Shown in pieces: positions 9,056-17,836 of a stretch of DNA of 64,000 nt. This DNA is from DATFDN01 sp963818885 (GTDB lineage Bacteria > Pseudomonadota > Alphaproteobacteria > Acetobacterales > Acetobacteraceae). The stretch spans positions 124,001-188,000 of the forward strand of contig CAWFTP010000004.1 in assembly GCA_963818885.1 (NCBI GenBank), given 5' to 3'. Numbering within the stretch: the stretch's first letter is position 1; each line of letters begins with the position of its first letter. Below the pieces are notes generated by a model. It was given only the letters and a program-made list of their open reading frames with translations, was not told where the DNA came from and made no database searches. The translations under genes and the position numbers were made by a program.

Positions 9056-10200
9056 CAGCGTAACCCCAGTCCGCGCGCGATGATGCCGCGCAAGATCTCG
9101 CGCGTGCCACCCTGGATCGACAGGCGCGGCGCGTTCATGATCGCCGACGCCAGCAGCGCGACGAACGCATCCGCGGATTCGATGTCGGGCTCGTTCGGGA
9201 ACAGCGTGCGCGCGACGTTGGGCAGGTCCTGCTCGTACCGGGTGCCGAGATCCTTCACCACCGCTGCTTCGTTCAGCGGCTGCTCGCCCGCCTGCAGCAT
9301 CCCGGCGATGGACAGCGACATGCGCCGCAAGGTCGCGAGCTGTGCGACCATCCGCCCGATCCCCGTTGCGGTCGCCTTATCCGGATTGGGCCCGGCGACA
9401 TGCACCATCTCCTTCAGCAGCTTGAACAGCACGAGGAAACGGTCGGGCGCGCTGCGCTCGAAACCGAGCTCGCTCGTCACCTGCTTCCAGCCGCTGCCCT
9501 CCTCGCCCAGAACGCAGTCGGCGGGCACGAACAGGTCGGTGAGAAACACCTCGTTGAAGTGATGCTCGCCCAGCAGGTTCAGCACCGGGCGGATGTCGAT
9601 CCCAGGTGATTTCAAATCCACCAGGAATTGCGTCGCGCCGGCGTGACGATCCGCCTCCTCGCCCTCGCGTGCCATCTTGCAGAACAGGATCATCCAATCC
9701 GACTGATGCGCGTTGGAGGTCCAGAGCTTGCTGCCGTTCACCCGGTAGCCGCCATCGACCTTCACCGCGCGAGTTTTCGTGCCGGCGAGATCGGAGCCCG
9801 AGCCCGGCTCGCTCATGCCGATGCAGAAGCTGATCTCGGCCCGCGTGATGGCCGGGAGAAACCGCTCGCGCTGCGCCTCGGTGCCGAAGCGCAGGATATT
9901 GGGCCCGCTCTGGCGATCGGCAGTGTAGTGAAAGCCGAGCGGAGCGCCGGCGGCCAGCATCTCCTCGATCAGCACGAAGCGATCGAGCGCGCTGCGCTCC
10001 TGCCCGCCGTACTTCTTCGGCCACGTCATCCCGATCCAGCCGCGCTCCGCCATGTCGCGGCTGAACGCCTGGTCCCGTCCATCCCGGTCCGGCCGCGGCC
10101 GATCGCGTCGCTCGTCGAGGAAGGCGCGGACCTGATGCCGCAGGCGCTTGGCCGAGTCCGGCAGCTCGACGGGATCGAAACGGAACGCCTGGAACGTCAT
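9055..10200 (-). CDS. Acyl-CoA dehydrogenase
   Basis: A 381-residue, full-length acyl-CoA dehydrogenase. N-terminal domain with WPKKYGGQERS and the FAD/substrate region; middle domain with the conserved CIGMSEPGSGSDLAG and a VNGSKLWTSNAHQSDW strand; C-terminal helical bundle ending SIQGGTREILRGIIARGLGL. GGTREILR is the segment that usually follows the catalytic region in family members. It is the first of the coupled dehydrogenase pair (TGATG overlap with the shorter partner) and follows the ThDP-enzyme gene by 80 bases. The acyl substrate cannot be told from sequence. It probably works on a CoA ester produced by the pathway of this gene run. Confidence 0.95.
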   Translation of the reverse strand: MTFQAFRFDPVELPDSAKRLRHQVRAFLDERRDRPRPDRDGRDQAFSRDMAERGWIGMTWPKKYGGQERSALDRFVLIEEMLAAGAPLGFHYTADRQSGPNILRFGTEAQRERFLPAITRAEISFCIGMSEPGSGSDLAGTKTRAVKVDGGYRVNGSKLWTSNAHQSDWMILFCKMAREGEEADRHAGATQFLVDLKSPGIDIRPVLNLLGEHHFNEVFLTDLFVPADCVLGEEGSGWKQVTSELGFERSAPDRFLVLFKLLKEMVHVAGPNPDKATATGIGRMVAQLATLRRMSLSIAGMLQAGEQPLNEAAVVKDLGTRYEQDLPNVARTLFPNEPDIESADAFVALLASAIMNAPRLSIQGGTREILRGIIARGLGLR

Positions 10201-10280
10201 CGCGGCCCCCTACCTCCGGTGCCGCCATCGTAGCGTTGGTCGGAGGGGTGGCAAACTCACGATCCGCAATCCTTTTGCCG

Positions 10281-11957
10281 CTACACCGGCTTGAACCCTC
10301 GATCCATCTGAACATCGATCAGCATCGGCCCCTCCACGCGCAGCGCGCTCGCCAGCAGGTCGCGGAACTCGGCGATGCTGCGTGCTCGCTCGGCCTGCAA
10401 TCCGAGCCCGCGCGCGACCGTGACGAAGTCGACGCGCGGGTCGTCCAGCTCCATTCCGACATAGCGATCCGTCTGCGCGGCGAATTGCTGCATCGCATTG
10501 GTGCGCTGCTTCAGGATACGGTATGAGCTGTTGTTGATGATGACGAACACCACCGGCAGCTTTTCGTGCGCTGCGGTCCACAATCCCTGGATCGTGTACA
10601 TCGCGCTTCCGTCGCCGATCAGCGCGACCACCGGGCGGTGCGGCAGCGCGAGCTTGACGCCGATCGCAGCCGGCAGCCCCCAGCCGATGCCGCCGCCGCG
10701 CAGCCCGAAGAAGCTCTGCGCGTCATTGCTTTGCAGAAGGCGGCGCAGGCCGGCGCCCGATGACACCGTCTCATCGACCACCACCGCGTCGGCGGGAAGC
10801 GCCGCCGCGATCGCTCCCATGAGCGCGAGTGGCTGGATCGGTGTCTGCCTGGCCATCGCATCGGCACGGGCGCGAAGTTTGGCAAGCTCCGCCTCTCCCT
10901 CCGCCTTTGCCGCGGCGAGCCGCGCTGCCGCCCGCCCGCACGCCGCCTCCGACATCGCGTCGCCCACTGCCTTGGTGAGCTCCGGCAGCGTCGCCTTCGG
11001 ATCGGCCAGGATGCCGACCTCGACCGCATAATTCTTGCCGATCTCCCACGGATCGGTATCGAGGTGGACGATCTTCACGCCCTCCGGCACCGACTCCGCC
11101 TGACCCGGAAGCGACAACGTGAACAGGTCGGCACCGATCGACACCAGCAGGTCGTGGCCTTGCAGGATGCCGCGGATCACCGCCGGCAAGCGGGCGAAAT
11201 TGCCGCGATAGAGAGCATGGTTGGACGGGAACATGGTCCGGCTCGCCATGCCTTCGTCATAGACGGGAGCGCCCAGCGTCTCGGCCAGCGCCACGAGTTC
11301 CGCGAGTGCGTCGCTCTGCGGCACGGCATCGCCCGCCAGAATGACGGGGCGCTCGGCACGCGCGAGCAATGTCGCTGCCCGCGCGATGGCATCGGCGTCC
11401 CCACGCGTGCGCGGCGCGATACGCGTCGGCGCGCCCAGGTCGATGTCCGCGCTCGCGTTCAGCACGTCACCGGGTAACGAAAGGAACACCGGCCCCGTGG
11501 GGGGCGCGAGCGCCGTCTTGGCGGCGCGATGGATCGCGCGCGGCAGATCCTCTATCCGGCGCACCTCGTGCGACCACTTCACCAACGGCTGGGCGATGCG
11601 CGGCAGGTCCGCCCACAGCAACGGCTCGGTGAAGTTGAAGGTCTGCTCATGCTGGCCCGCAGTCACCAGCACCGGCGATCCGGCCTTCTGGGCGTCGTAC
11701 AGCATCCCCATCGCGTTCCCGAGGCCCGGCGCGACGTGCAGGTTCACCACGGAAAGCCCCTCGGAGGCGAGCGCATAGCCGTCGGCCATCGCCATCGCCG
11801 GCGCTTCCTGCAGCGCGAGCACGTAACGAATGTCGGTCTCGACGGCGAGCGCATCCATCAATGGCAGCTCCGTGGTGCCCGGATTGCCGAACATCACCCG
11901 CACGCCTTCCTGCTTCAGAAGCTCCAGAAGGGCCGTCTTGCCGAACATCGACGCCAT
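10281..11957 (-). CDS. Thiamine diphosphate-dependent decarboxylase/ligase, benzoylformate decarboxylase-like
   Basis: A 558-residue ThDP enzyme with the three-domain acetolactate-synthase fold. The start at 11957 (MASMFGKTALLELL) matches the family; upstream in-frame codons encode only composition-driven sequence. N-terminal pyrimidine-binding domain: FGNPGTTELPLMDAL, the activating glutamate in LQEAPAMAMADGYA, and NLHVAPGLGNAMG, where the histidine aligns with an active-site histidine of benzoylformate decarboxylase. Central domain about 190-330; C-terminal domain with the ThDP motif GDGSAMYTIQGLW ... NNSSYRILKQ. It could be annotated as acetolactate synthase large subunit, but the histidine and the lack of an ilvH neighbour favour a 2-keto acid decarboxylase. 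It is the first gene of the minus-strand catabolic run. Confidence 0.85.
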   Translation of the reverse strand: MASMFGKTALLELLKQEGVRVMFGNPGTTELPLMDALAVETDIRYVLALQEAPAMAMADGYALASEGLSVVNLHVAPGLGNAMGMLYDAQKAGSPVLVTAGQHEQTFNFTEPLLWADLPRIAQPLVKWSHEVRRIEDLPRAIHRAAKTALAPPTGPVFLSLPGDVLNASADIDLGAPTRIAPRTRGDADAIARAATLLARAERPVILAGDAVPQSDALAELVALAETLGAPVYDEGMASRTMFPSNHALYRGNFARLPAVIRGILQGHDLLVSIGADLFTLSLPGQAESVPEGVKIVHLDTDPWEIGKNYAVEVGILADPKATLPELTKAVGDAMSEAACGRAAARLAAAKAEGEAELAKLRARADAMARQTPIQPLALMGAIAAALPADAVVVDETVSSGAGLRRLLQSNDAQSFFGLRGGGIGWGLPAAIGVKLALPHRPVVALIGDGSAMYTIQGLWTAAHEKLPVVFVIINNSSYRILKQRTNAMQQFAAQTDRYVGMELDDPRVDFVTVARGLGLQAERARSIAEFRDLLASALRVEGPMLIDVQMDRGFKPV

Positions 11958-12108
11958 GCGTTTCCTCGCGTTCCAGTGATGAACAAGCCTGCGCCCGGGG
12001 CGGTCGCGGCACAACGCAGCCTCGCCGGATTGCCAGTCGGCACGCGGCTGTGCATGCTCCCCTTGCCCGCGCGCCCCGCGCCGGCAAGGGAGTGGAGCAA
12101 GGAATACG
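11958..12108. promoter_or_regulatory. Divergent intergenic region, ThDP enzyme / solute-binding protein
   Basis: 151 bases between two divergently transcribed genes must hold promoters for both. AAGGA at 12099-12103 is the likely ribosome site of the plus-strand gene. No clear -35/-10 pair or operator palindrome was seen. Confidence 0.4.
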
Positions 12109-13461
12109 ATGTCTACAACCTGGACCATGACCCGCCGCGCGGCGCTCAAGGCCGCCACAGCGGCGGCAGCCCTGCCGCTCGTTCATCTCCGCGGCGCGGG
12201 CGCTGCCACGACGCTCAAGGTCGGGTTCTGGGATCACTGGGTGCCGGGCGCGGACGCGGTGATGAAGAAACAGGTTGATGACTGGGCGGCGAAGAACAAC
12301 GTCACCGTGCAGCTCGACTTCATCACCAGCAGCAGCAACAAGATCCAGCTCACGGCGGCGGCGGAGGCGCAAGGCGGCGCCGGCCACGACCTGATGACGT
12401 TCACGACGTGGGACGCGCACAACTACGCCGAGAAGCTCGAGCCGATGGACGACGTGGTGAAGGCGCTCGAGGCAAAGAGCGGTCCCTTCAACGACGTCTC
12501 GAAGTATCTGGCCGCCAGCAAGAGCGGGAACTGGGCCGCCGTGCCGACCAGCTGGGGCGCGCAGACCAAGCCGTCCTGCGCCCGCATCAGCATGATCAAG
12601 CAGTATATCGACGTCGATGTGACGAAGATGTACCCGGCGCACGAAGCGAAGGAAGCGGTCGGCAAGGAATGGACCTGGGAAAGTGATTTCATCAAGGCCG
12701 CTCAGGCGGCGATGAAGGACAACCACACATTCGCCTTGGGACTGAGCCAGACCACCGACAGCGTCGATTGGGTGGGGGCTCTGTTCGCCTCCTACGGTGC
12801 GATCCTCGTCGACAAGGAGGGCAAGTCGCAGCTCCATTCCGACGCGGTGATGCAGGTCCTCGAATACGCGCAGAAGCTGGTGCCGCTGCTGCCGGCCGAT
12901 GCCGTCAGCTATGACGACGCCTCCAACAACAGGGCGTTGATCTCAGGCAAGAGCGCGTTGATTTTCAACCCGCCGTCTGCCTGGGCGGTCGCGAAACGCG
13001 ACGCGCCCCAGGTGGCTGCCGATTGCTGGACTTTCCCGAATCCCGCCGGTCCCAAAGGACGTTTCATCCCCTATCTCGGCTGGTTCTGGGGCGTCTGGAA
13101 GTTCAGCCAGCAGAAACAGCCGGCAAAGGAGCTCATCGAGTATCTTATGCAGCGCGAGATTGTGCAGGCGCGTGAGCCCGCCACCGTCGGCTACGATTTG
13201 CCGCCGCAGAACTCGATGATGGACTTCAAGATCTGGTCGGAGGTCGAGCCGCCGCTGGGCACGGTGTACAACTATCCGCTGCGCCCCTGGCACGACGCCA
13301 GCTTCAGCATCGCCTATGCACCCGCGCCAGCCGACATCGCCGTGCAGATGTACAATGCCGGCGTGGGCTCGACCATGCTGGCCAAGCTCAAGAGCGGCTC
13401 CTCGATCAAGGACGTGATCGCCTGGGCGGACAACCAGATTCAGGGCTTCTTGCAGCCCTGA
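12109..13461 (+). CDS. Extracellular solute-binding protein, family 1 (sugar type), Tat-exported
   Basis: A 450-residue periplasmic receptor of the maltose/multiple-sugar class. The leader has twin arginines (TMTRRAALKAATAAAALPLV) and a cleavage site near GAGA-A, indicating Tat export. The mature protein starts TTLKVGFWDHWVPGAD and contains the family pattern of helices around HDLMTFTTWDAHNYAEKLEP and IFNPPSAWAVAKRD. The expected MalF/MalG permeases and ATPase are absent on either side, so it is an orphan receptor here. Two hairpin-forming stretches sit at and after its end (13441-13460, 13470-13492). The next gene is another orphan receptor of a different fold. Confidence 0.9.
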   Translation: MSTTWTMTRRAALKAATAAAALPLVHLRGAGAATTLKVGFWDHWVPGADAVMKKQVDDWAAKNNVTVQLDFITSSSNKIQLTAAAEAQGGAGHDLMTFTTWDAHNYAEKLEPMDDVVKALEAKSGPFNDVSKYLAASKSGNWAAVPTSWGAQTKPSCARISMIKQYIDVDVTKMYPAHEAKEAVGKEWTWESDFIKAAQAAMKDNHTFALGLSQTTDSVDWVGALFASYGAILVDKEGKSQLHSDAVMQVLEYAQKLVPLLPADAVSYDDASNNRALISGKSALIFNPPSAWAVAKRDAPQVAADCWTFPNPAGPKGRFIPYLGWFWGVWKFSQQKQPAKELIEYLMQREIVQAREPATVGYDLPPQNSMMDFKIWSEVEPPLGTVYNYPLRPWHDASFSIAYAPAPADIAVQMYNAGVGSTMLAKLKSGSSIKDVIAWADNQIQGFLQP

Positions 13462-13469
13462 ACGGCTAC

Positions 13470-13492
13470 GGGGCGGGTGGCGAGCCCGCCCC
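13470..13492 (+). terminator. GC-rich hairpin after solute-binding protein gene
   Basis: GGGGCGGG (13470-13477) and CCCGCCCC (13485-13492) form a perfect 8-bp stem with a 7-base loop, nine bases after the stop codon. No T-run follows, so it may pause, attenuate or stabilise the transcript rather than end it. Confidence 0.45.
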
Positions 13493-13518
13493 GCGTCGCG
13501 AACGGGGAGGAAAAATCA

Positions 13519-14739
13519 ATGCATCATCTGACACGTCGTGCGACCCTCGCGGGCCTCGCGGCGGCGCCGCTGGCACGACCGGGAATCATCCGCGCGCAAA
13601 GTAGTTCGCAGCCGGTCCGCATCGTCATGATCAGCGACCTTAACGGACCATACCGCGACGTGGGCGGACCAGGCCAGAAGGTGGGCTGCGACCTCGCGGT
13701 GGAGGATTTCGGCGGCTCCGTGCTCGACCGCAAGATCGAGGTCGTCCAACTCGACGGGCAGAACAAGCCCAACATCGCCGGCGCGCTCGCTCGCGAGTGG
13801 ATCGACGCGCACGGCGCCAACGTGCTCACTGACGGGGCGGCCACCTCCTCGGGACTCGCGATGCAGACCGTCTCCAAGGAGAAGAAGGTGATCTATCTGA
13901 TCACTGGGCCGGCATCGACGGACTTCACGCAGAAGCTGTGCACTCCCTATGGATTTCACTGGACCTACGACACTTACGCGATGGCGAAGGGGACCGGCGG
14001 GAAGCTCACGCAAGAGGGCGGGAACACCTGGTTCTTCATCACCGCCGACTACGAGTTCGGCTATTCCTTGCAGGCCAACACCGAGAAGTTCGTCAAGGCG
14101 GCCGGCGGCAAAGTCATCGGCAGCGTGCGCGCGCCGCTCGGGACTGCGGACTTCTCCAGCTACCTCATTCAGGCCAAGGCGTCGGGCGCCAAGGTGATCG
14201 GCTTCGCCAACGCGGGCACCGATCTGGTGAACTGCCTCAAGCAGGCGGCCGAGTTCGGCATTGCCAAGGGCGGCCAGCGGATGGCGACGCTGCTCATGTT
14301 CATCACCAATGTCGTCGCCGTGGGCCAGGACGTCTGCGAGGGGCTGGTGCTGACCAACTCCTTCTACTGGAACCTCAACGACAAGACCCGCGCCTGGACC
14401 AAGCGCTACGTCGCCAAGATGAACTCGCCGCCGACCATGCTGCATGCCGGCCAGTATTCGGCGACGCTGCACTGGCTGAAGGCGGTGAAGGCCGCCGGCA
14501 CGCTCGACGGCACCGCGGTCGCGGCGAAAATGCGCGAGATGAAAGTCAACGACTTCTACGACCATGACGTGGTGATCCAGCCGAACGGCCGCGTGGCCGA
14601 GAAGATGTACGTCTGGCAAGTCAAGCCGAGCTCCGAGTCAAAGGAGAAGTGGGACTTCTACAAGCCGGTCGGCAGCATGTCGGGTGAGGAATCCACTCAG
14701 CCGATGGACGAAACGGGCTGCCCGCTGGTTAAGGCATAA
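13519..14739 (+). CDS. Branched-chain amino acid-type periplasmic binding protein
   Basis: A 406-residue LivJ-fold receptor. The start at 13519 (MHHLTRRATLAGLA) is preceded by GGGGAGG, and the leader carries a twin-arginine-like LTRRATLAGLAAAPLARPG. The mature chain starts VRIVMISDLNGPYRDVGGPGQ and retains FITADYEFGYSLQANT, FANAGTDLVNCLKQAAEFG and the C-terminal MDETGCPLVK. It is a paralogue of the receptor at 6683-7933, on the opposite strand and about 5.6 kb away. No permease or ATPase gene adjoins it. The ligand is unknown; receptors of this group feed Liv-type transporters that may be encoded elsewhere. Confidence 0.92.
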   Translation: MHHLTRRATLAGLAAAPLARPGIIRAQSSSQPVRIVMISDLNGPYRDVGGPGQKVGCDLAVEDFGGSVLDRKIEVVQLDGQNKPNIAGALAREWIDAHGANVLTDGAATSSGLAMQTVSKEKKVIYLITGPASTDFTQKLCTPYGFHWTYDTYAMAKGTGGKLTQEGGNTWFFITADYEFGYSLQANTEKFVKAAGGKVIGSVRAPLGTADFSSYLIQAKASGAKVIGFANAGTDLVNCLKQAAEFGIAKGGQRMATLLMFITNVVAVGQDVCEGLVLTNSFYWNLNDKTRAWTKRYVAKMNSPPTMLHAGQYSATLHWLKAVKAAGTLDGTAVAAKMREMKVNDFYDHDVVIQPNGRVAEKMYVWQVKPSSESKEKWDFYKPVGSMSGEESTQPMDETGCPLVKA

Positions 14740-14786
14740 GGCCCTCCGGGGCTTCGCAACCAGCTCATTCGGGCTATAGGGGCGCG

Positions 14787-16691
14787 ATGGCCGGTCGCCC
14801 CCTGTCCCGAATCGCGGTCAACGTCACGGTCGACGGTGCCCTCGCCGCCGCCGCGCTGCCCATCGCCGGGTGGATCTCCCATCCGGCGGGGGCACTCGCC
14901 TTGCCTGCTTGGCTCATTCCCGCCTGCGCGGCCGTCGTGCTCCTGGTGGGCGTGCCGTTCGGCCTGTCGCGCCAGTATTGGCGCTTCATCGGCACGGGCG
15001 AGCTCCTCGCCGTGGCGGGAAGCTCCATCCTGGGCGCCGCCATCCTCTGCCTCGGCATGGCCGCCGCCGAGATTAGGTTTCCCAGCCACGCCTTCCCGCT
15101 GATCCTGGCACTCACGCTTCTGGTCCTGCTCGGCGCGCCGCGGGTCGTCTATGAGCGGCTGCGTGCGCGCAAGCTTGTGCGGCGGACCGCGGACGACGCC
15201 CAAGGCTCGGCGCTGCTGGTCGGCGCGGGGGAGGACGCGGACCTGTTCCTGCGCGCCCTCGCGCAGGATCGCCGCCAGTCGCTACGCGTTAGCGGCCTGC
15301 TCGGGCTCGGCTCGCGACAGACAGGACGACGCATCCAGGGCCGCCCGATCCTAGGCTCGATCGACGACGCGCCCGCCGTCCTCGCCCGCCTGCACGGTGA
15401 TGGCCGCCTGCCGCACTGCCTGGTGGTCGCGACGCCCGACGTCTCGGGCCCCCGACTCGCGGCATTGCTGGAGGAGGCGGACCGCTACGGCATGGTCGTG
15501 CGCCGCGCCCCGCGCCCGACCGCGCTCGACCCGGCGACCCGACCGACGACCAGCGGCGATCACGCGCTCGACCTGCGCCCGATCGCGATCGAGGACCTGC
15601 TGAACCGCCCACAGGTGCCGCTCGACCGCGAGGGCATGGCGCGGCTGGTCCAGGGGCGGCGCGTTCTCGTCACCGGCGCCGGCGGGACGATCGGTTCGGA
15701 ACTCGCTCGCCAGCTCGCTACGCTCGGGCCGGACCGGCTGATCCTGATCGATAATGGCGAATACGCGCTGTGGCAGATCGACGTGGAGCTGGGCGAGACC
15801 GCGCCACACGTGCCGCGCGAGGCGCTGCTCGCCGATGTGCGCGACGAGGCGCGCATTCGCGACCTGTTCGAGACCTGCCGACCGGAGCTCGTGTTCCACG
15901 CCGCCGCGCTCAAGCACGTTCCGATGGTGGAGGCGAACCCGCTCGAGGGGCTGCTGACCAACGTCGCCGGCACCCGCCACGTCGCCGACGCCGCCCGCGC
16001 CGCCGGCGCGCTCGCGATGGTGCTGATCTCCACCGACAAGGCGGTCAACCCCACGAGCCTAATGGGGGCGACGAAGCGCCTCGCCGAGATGTACTGCCAG
16101 GCGCTCGACAATGCCGCGCGTGGCATCAGCTGCATCACCGTGCGCTTCGGCAACGTGCTCGGCAGCACCGGATCCGTGGTGCCGCTGTTTCAGCGCCAGC
16201 TCGCGCGCGGCGGGCCGCTCACCGTCACCCATCCGGACATGAGCCGCTACTTCATGACGGTGCGCGAGGCGGTCGGGCTGGTGCTGCAGGCGACCGTGGT
16301 GGGGACGCGCGAACGGTCGCAGGGCGGCATCTTCGTGCTCGACATGGGCGAGCCGGTGAAGATCGTCGATCTCGCCCGGCAGATGATCCGCCTCGCCGGG
16401 CTGCGGGTCGACGAGGACGTGCAGATCCGCTTCACCGGCCTGCGGCCGGGCGAGAAGCTGTTCGAGGAGCTGTTCCACGGCAAGGAGCCGCCCTCGCCGA
16501 CCGGCTATCCCGGCCTCCTGATGGCGACGCCGCGGACCGCCGACCCGGCGATCGTCGGCCGCGCCATCGACGAGATCGCCGCCGCGTCGCGCGGCGGGCA
16601 GGCCCGGCTTGCCTTGACCCTTTTGTCCCGGCTGGTGCCGGAGTTCGAGCACAACGCCGATGGAACCGTGCCCATGGTGATCCGCACATGA
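14787..16691 (+). CDS. Membrane-bound nucleotide-sugar 4,6-dehydratase (CapD/PglF/WbpM type)
   Basis: Likely converts UDP-GlcNAc to a 4-keto-6-deoxy sugar. 634 residues, the length of the large membrane-anchored subgroup. About four transmembrane helices lie in residues 10-125, followed by a first Rossmann-like domain (GSALLVGAGEDAD near 145). The catalytic SDR domain begins VLVTGAGGTIGSELARQL near residue 290. The active-site motif is STDKAVNPTSLMGATKR near 415-430, with methionine in place of the usual tyrosine, as in FlaA1/PglF enzymes. RPGEKLFEELF near 560 is typical. The stop overlaps the aminotransferase ATG by four bases (ATGA), so dehydration followed by amination is strongly implied. 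Confidence 0.94.
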   Translation: MAGRPLSRIAVNVTVDGALAAAALPIAGWISHPAGALALPAWLIPACAAVVLLVGVPFGLSRQYWRFIGTGELLAVAGSSILGAAILCLGMAAAEIRFPSHAFPLILALTLLVLLGAPRVVYERLRARKLVRRTADDAQGSALLVGAGEDADLFLRALAQDRRQSLRVSGLLGLGSRQTGRRIQGRPILGSIDDAPAVLARLHGDGRLPHCLVVATPDVSGPRLAALLEEADRYGMVVRRAPRPTALDPATRPTTSGDHALDLRPIAIEDLLNRPQVPLDREGMARLVQGRRVLVTGAGGTIGSELARQLATLGPDRLILIDNGEYALWQIDVELGETAPHVPREALLADVRDEARIRDLFETCRPELVFHAAALKHVPMVEANPLEGLLTNVAGTRHVADAARAAGALAMVLISTDKAVNPTSLMGATKRLAEMYCQALDNAARGISCITVRFGNVLGSTGSVVPLFQRQLARGGPLTVTHPDMSRYFMTVREAVGLVLQATVVGTRERSQGGIFVLDMGEPVKIVDLARQMIRLAGLRVDEDVQIRFTGLRPGEKLFEELFHGKEPPSPTGYPGLLMATPRTADPAIVGRAIDEIAAASRGGQARLALTLLSRLVPEFEHNADGTVPMVIRT

Positions 16692-17836
16692 CCGACGCCG
16701 CCACCGCGATCCCGTTCATCGACCTGAAGGGTCAGCAGGCACGGATCGCCACCGAGCTGCGCCGGCGCATCGACGGAGTGCTCGCGCATTGCCAGTTCAT
16801 CCTCGGCCCCGAGGTCGTCGAGTTGGAGGAGAAGCTCGCCGCGCTGTGCGGCGCGCGTCATTGCGTCGCCGTCAGCTCCGGCACCGACGCCATCCAGATC
16901 GCGCTGATGGCGGAGGGGATCGGGCCGGGCGATGCGGTGTTCCTGCCCGCCTTTACCTACACCGCGACCGCCGAGGTGCCGCTCGTGCTCGGCGCCACGC
17001 CGGTCTTCGTGGATGTCGACCCGCGTACCTTCCAGATCGACCCGGCGCATCTCGCGCAACGGATCGCCGCGGTGCGGGGGGCCGGCAAGCTGCGTCCGCG
17101 GGCGCTGATCGGCGTCGATCTGTTCGGCCAGCCCGCCGACTGGCCGGTGCTCATCCGCATCGCGCGCGAGCACGACCTGTTCACGCTCGACGACCTCGCG
17201 CAGAGCTTCGGCTGCAGCCAAAACGGACGGCGCCTCGGTGACAGCGCCGACGCCACGGCAACCAGTTTCTTCCCATCCAAGCCGCTCGGCGGCTACGGCG
17301 ACGGCGGGGCGCTGTTCACAGAAGACGTCAACCGCGCCGCGCTTTATCGCAGCCTGCGCACCCACGGCGAGGGCACGACTCGCTACGAGGTGCTGCGCAC
17401 CGGCATGAATGGACGTCTCGACTCGCTGCAAGCCGCGGTTCTGCTCGCGAAACTCACGGTGTTCGAGGCAGAGCTGCTAGTGCGCGACGAGGTCGCCCGG
17501 ACGTACGACCGCCGCCTCGCGAACGCCGTGGTGACGCCCGCGCGCGTGCCCGACAGCGTCGCCGCGTGGGCAATCTACAGCGTTCTGCTGCCCGACGCCG
17601 TGACGCGCGAGCAGGTGCAAGCGAGATTGCGCGCGCGCGGAATCCCGACGGCGATCTACTACCCGCGCCCGCTGCATCGCCAGCCGGCCTATCGCGCGCA
17701 CCACGACGGCACGCCGCTGCCGGTGTCGGAAGAACTGGCCGAACGCATCCTCGCCCTGCCGATCCACGCCGACCTGTCCGAGGCGGCGATCGCGCACATC
17801 TGCGATGGCGTGCTGTCGGCAGTGGGGAATGGGTGA
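16688..17836 (+). CDS. DegT/DnrJ/EryC1/StrS sugar aminotransferase
   Basis: PLP enzyme that aminates a 4-keto sugar nucleotide. 382 residues, start chosen at the ATG in the ATGA overlap with the dehydratase. Conserved blocks: IPFIDLKGQ at the N-terminus, VSSGTDAIQIAL (cofactor phosphate region), FTYTATAEV, LDDLAQSFG, and the Schiff-base lysine K198 in FFPSKPLGGYGDGG. RTHGEGTTRYEV and LDSLQAAVLLAKL follow. Its product should be a UDP-4-amino-4,6-dideoxy sugar, a precursor for protein or surface glycans. The flagellar glycosylation module 10 kb away is a possible consumer. The stop overlaps the GTG of the next gene (GTGA). Confidence 0.95.
   Translation: MTDAATAIPFIDLKGQQARIATELRRRIDGVLAHCQFILGPEVVELEEKLAALCGARHCVAVSSGTDAIQIALMAEGIGPGDAVFLPAFTYTATAEVPLVLGATPVFVDVDPRTFQIDPAHLAQRIAAVRGAGKLRPRALIGVDLFGQPADWPVLIRIAREHDLFTLDDLAQSFGCSQNGRRLGDSADATATSFFPSKPLGGYGDGGALFTEDVNRAALYRSLRTHGEGTTRYEVLRTGMNGRLDSLQAAVLLAKLTVFEAELLVRDEVARTYDRRLANAVVTPARVPDSVAAWAIYSVLLPDAVTREQVQARLRARGIPTAIYYPRPLHRQPAYRAHHDGTPLPVSEELAERILALPIHADLSEAAIAHICDGVLSAVGNG

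Noticed and set aside
12109..14739. Complete sugar or amino-acid ABC operon around the two receptors
   Set aside because: Neither side encodes a permease or ATPase; the only ABC ATPase in the window is the iron-type one at 61.7 kb.
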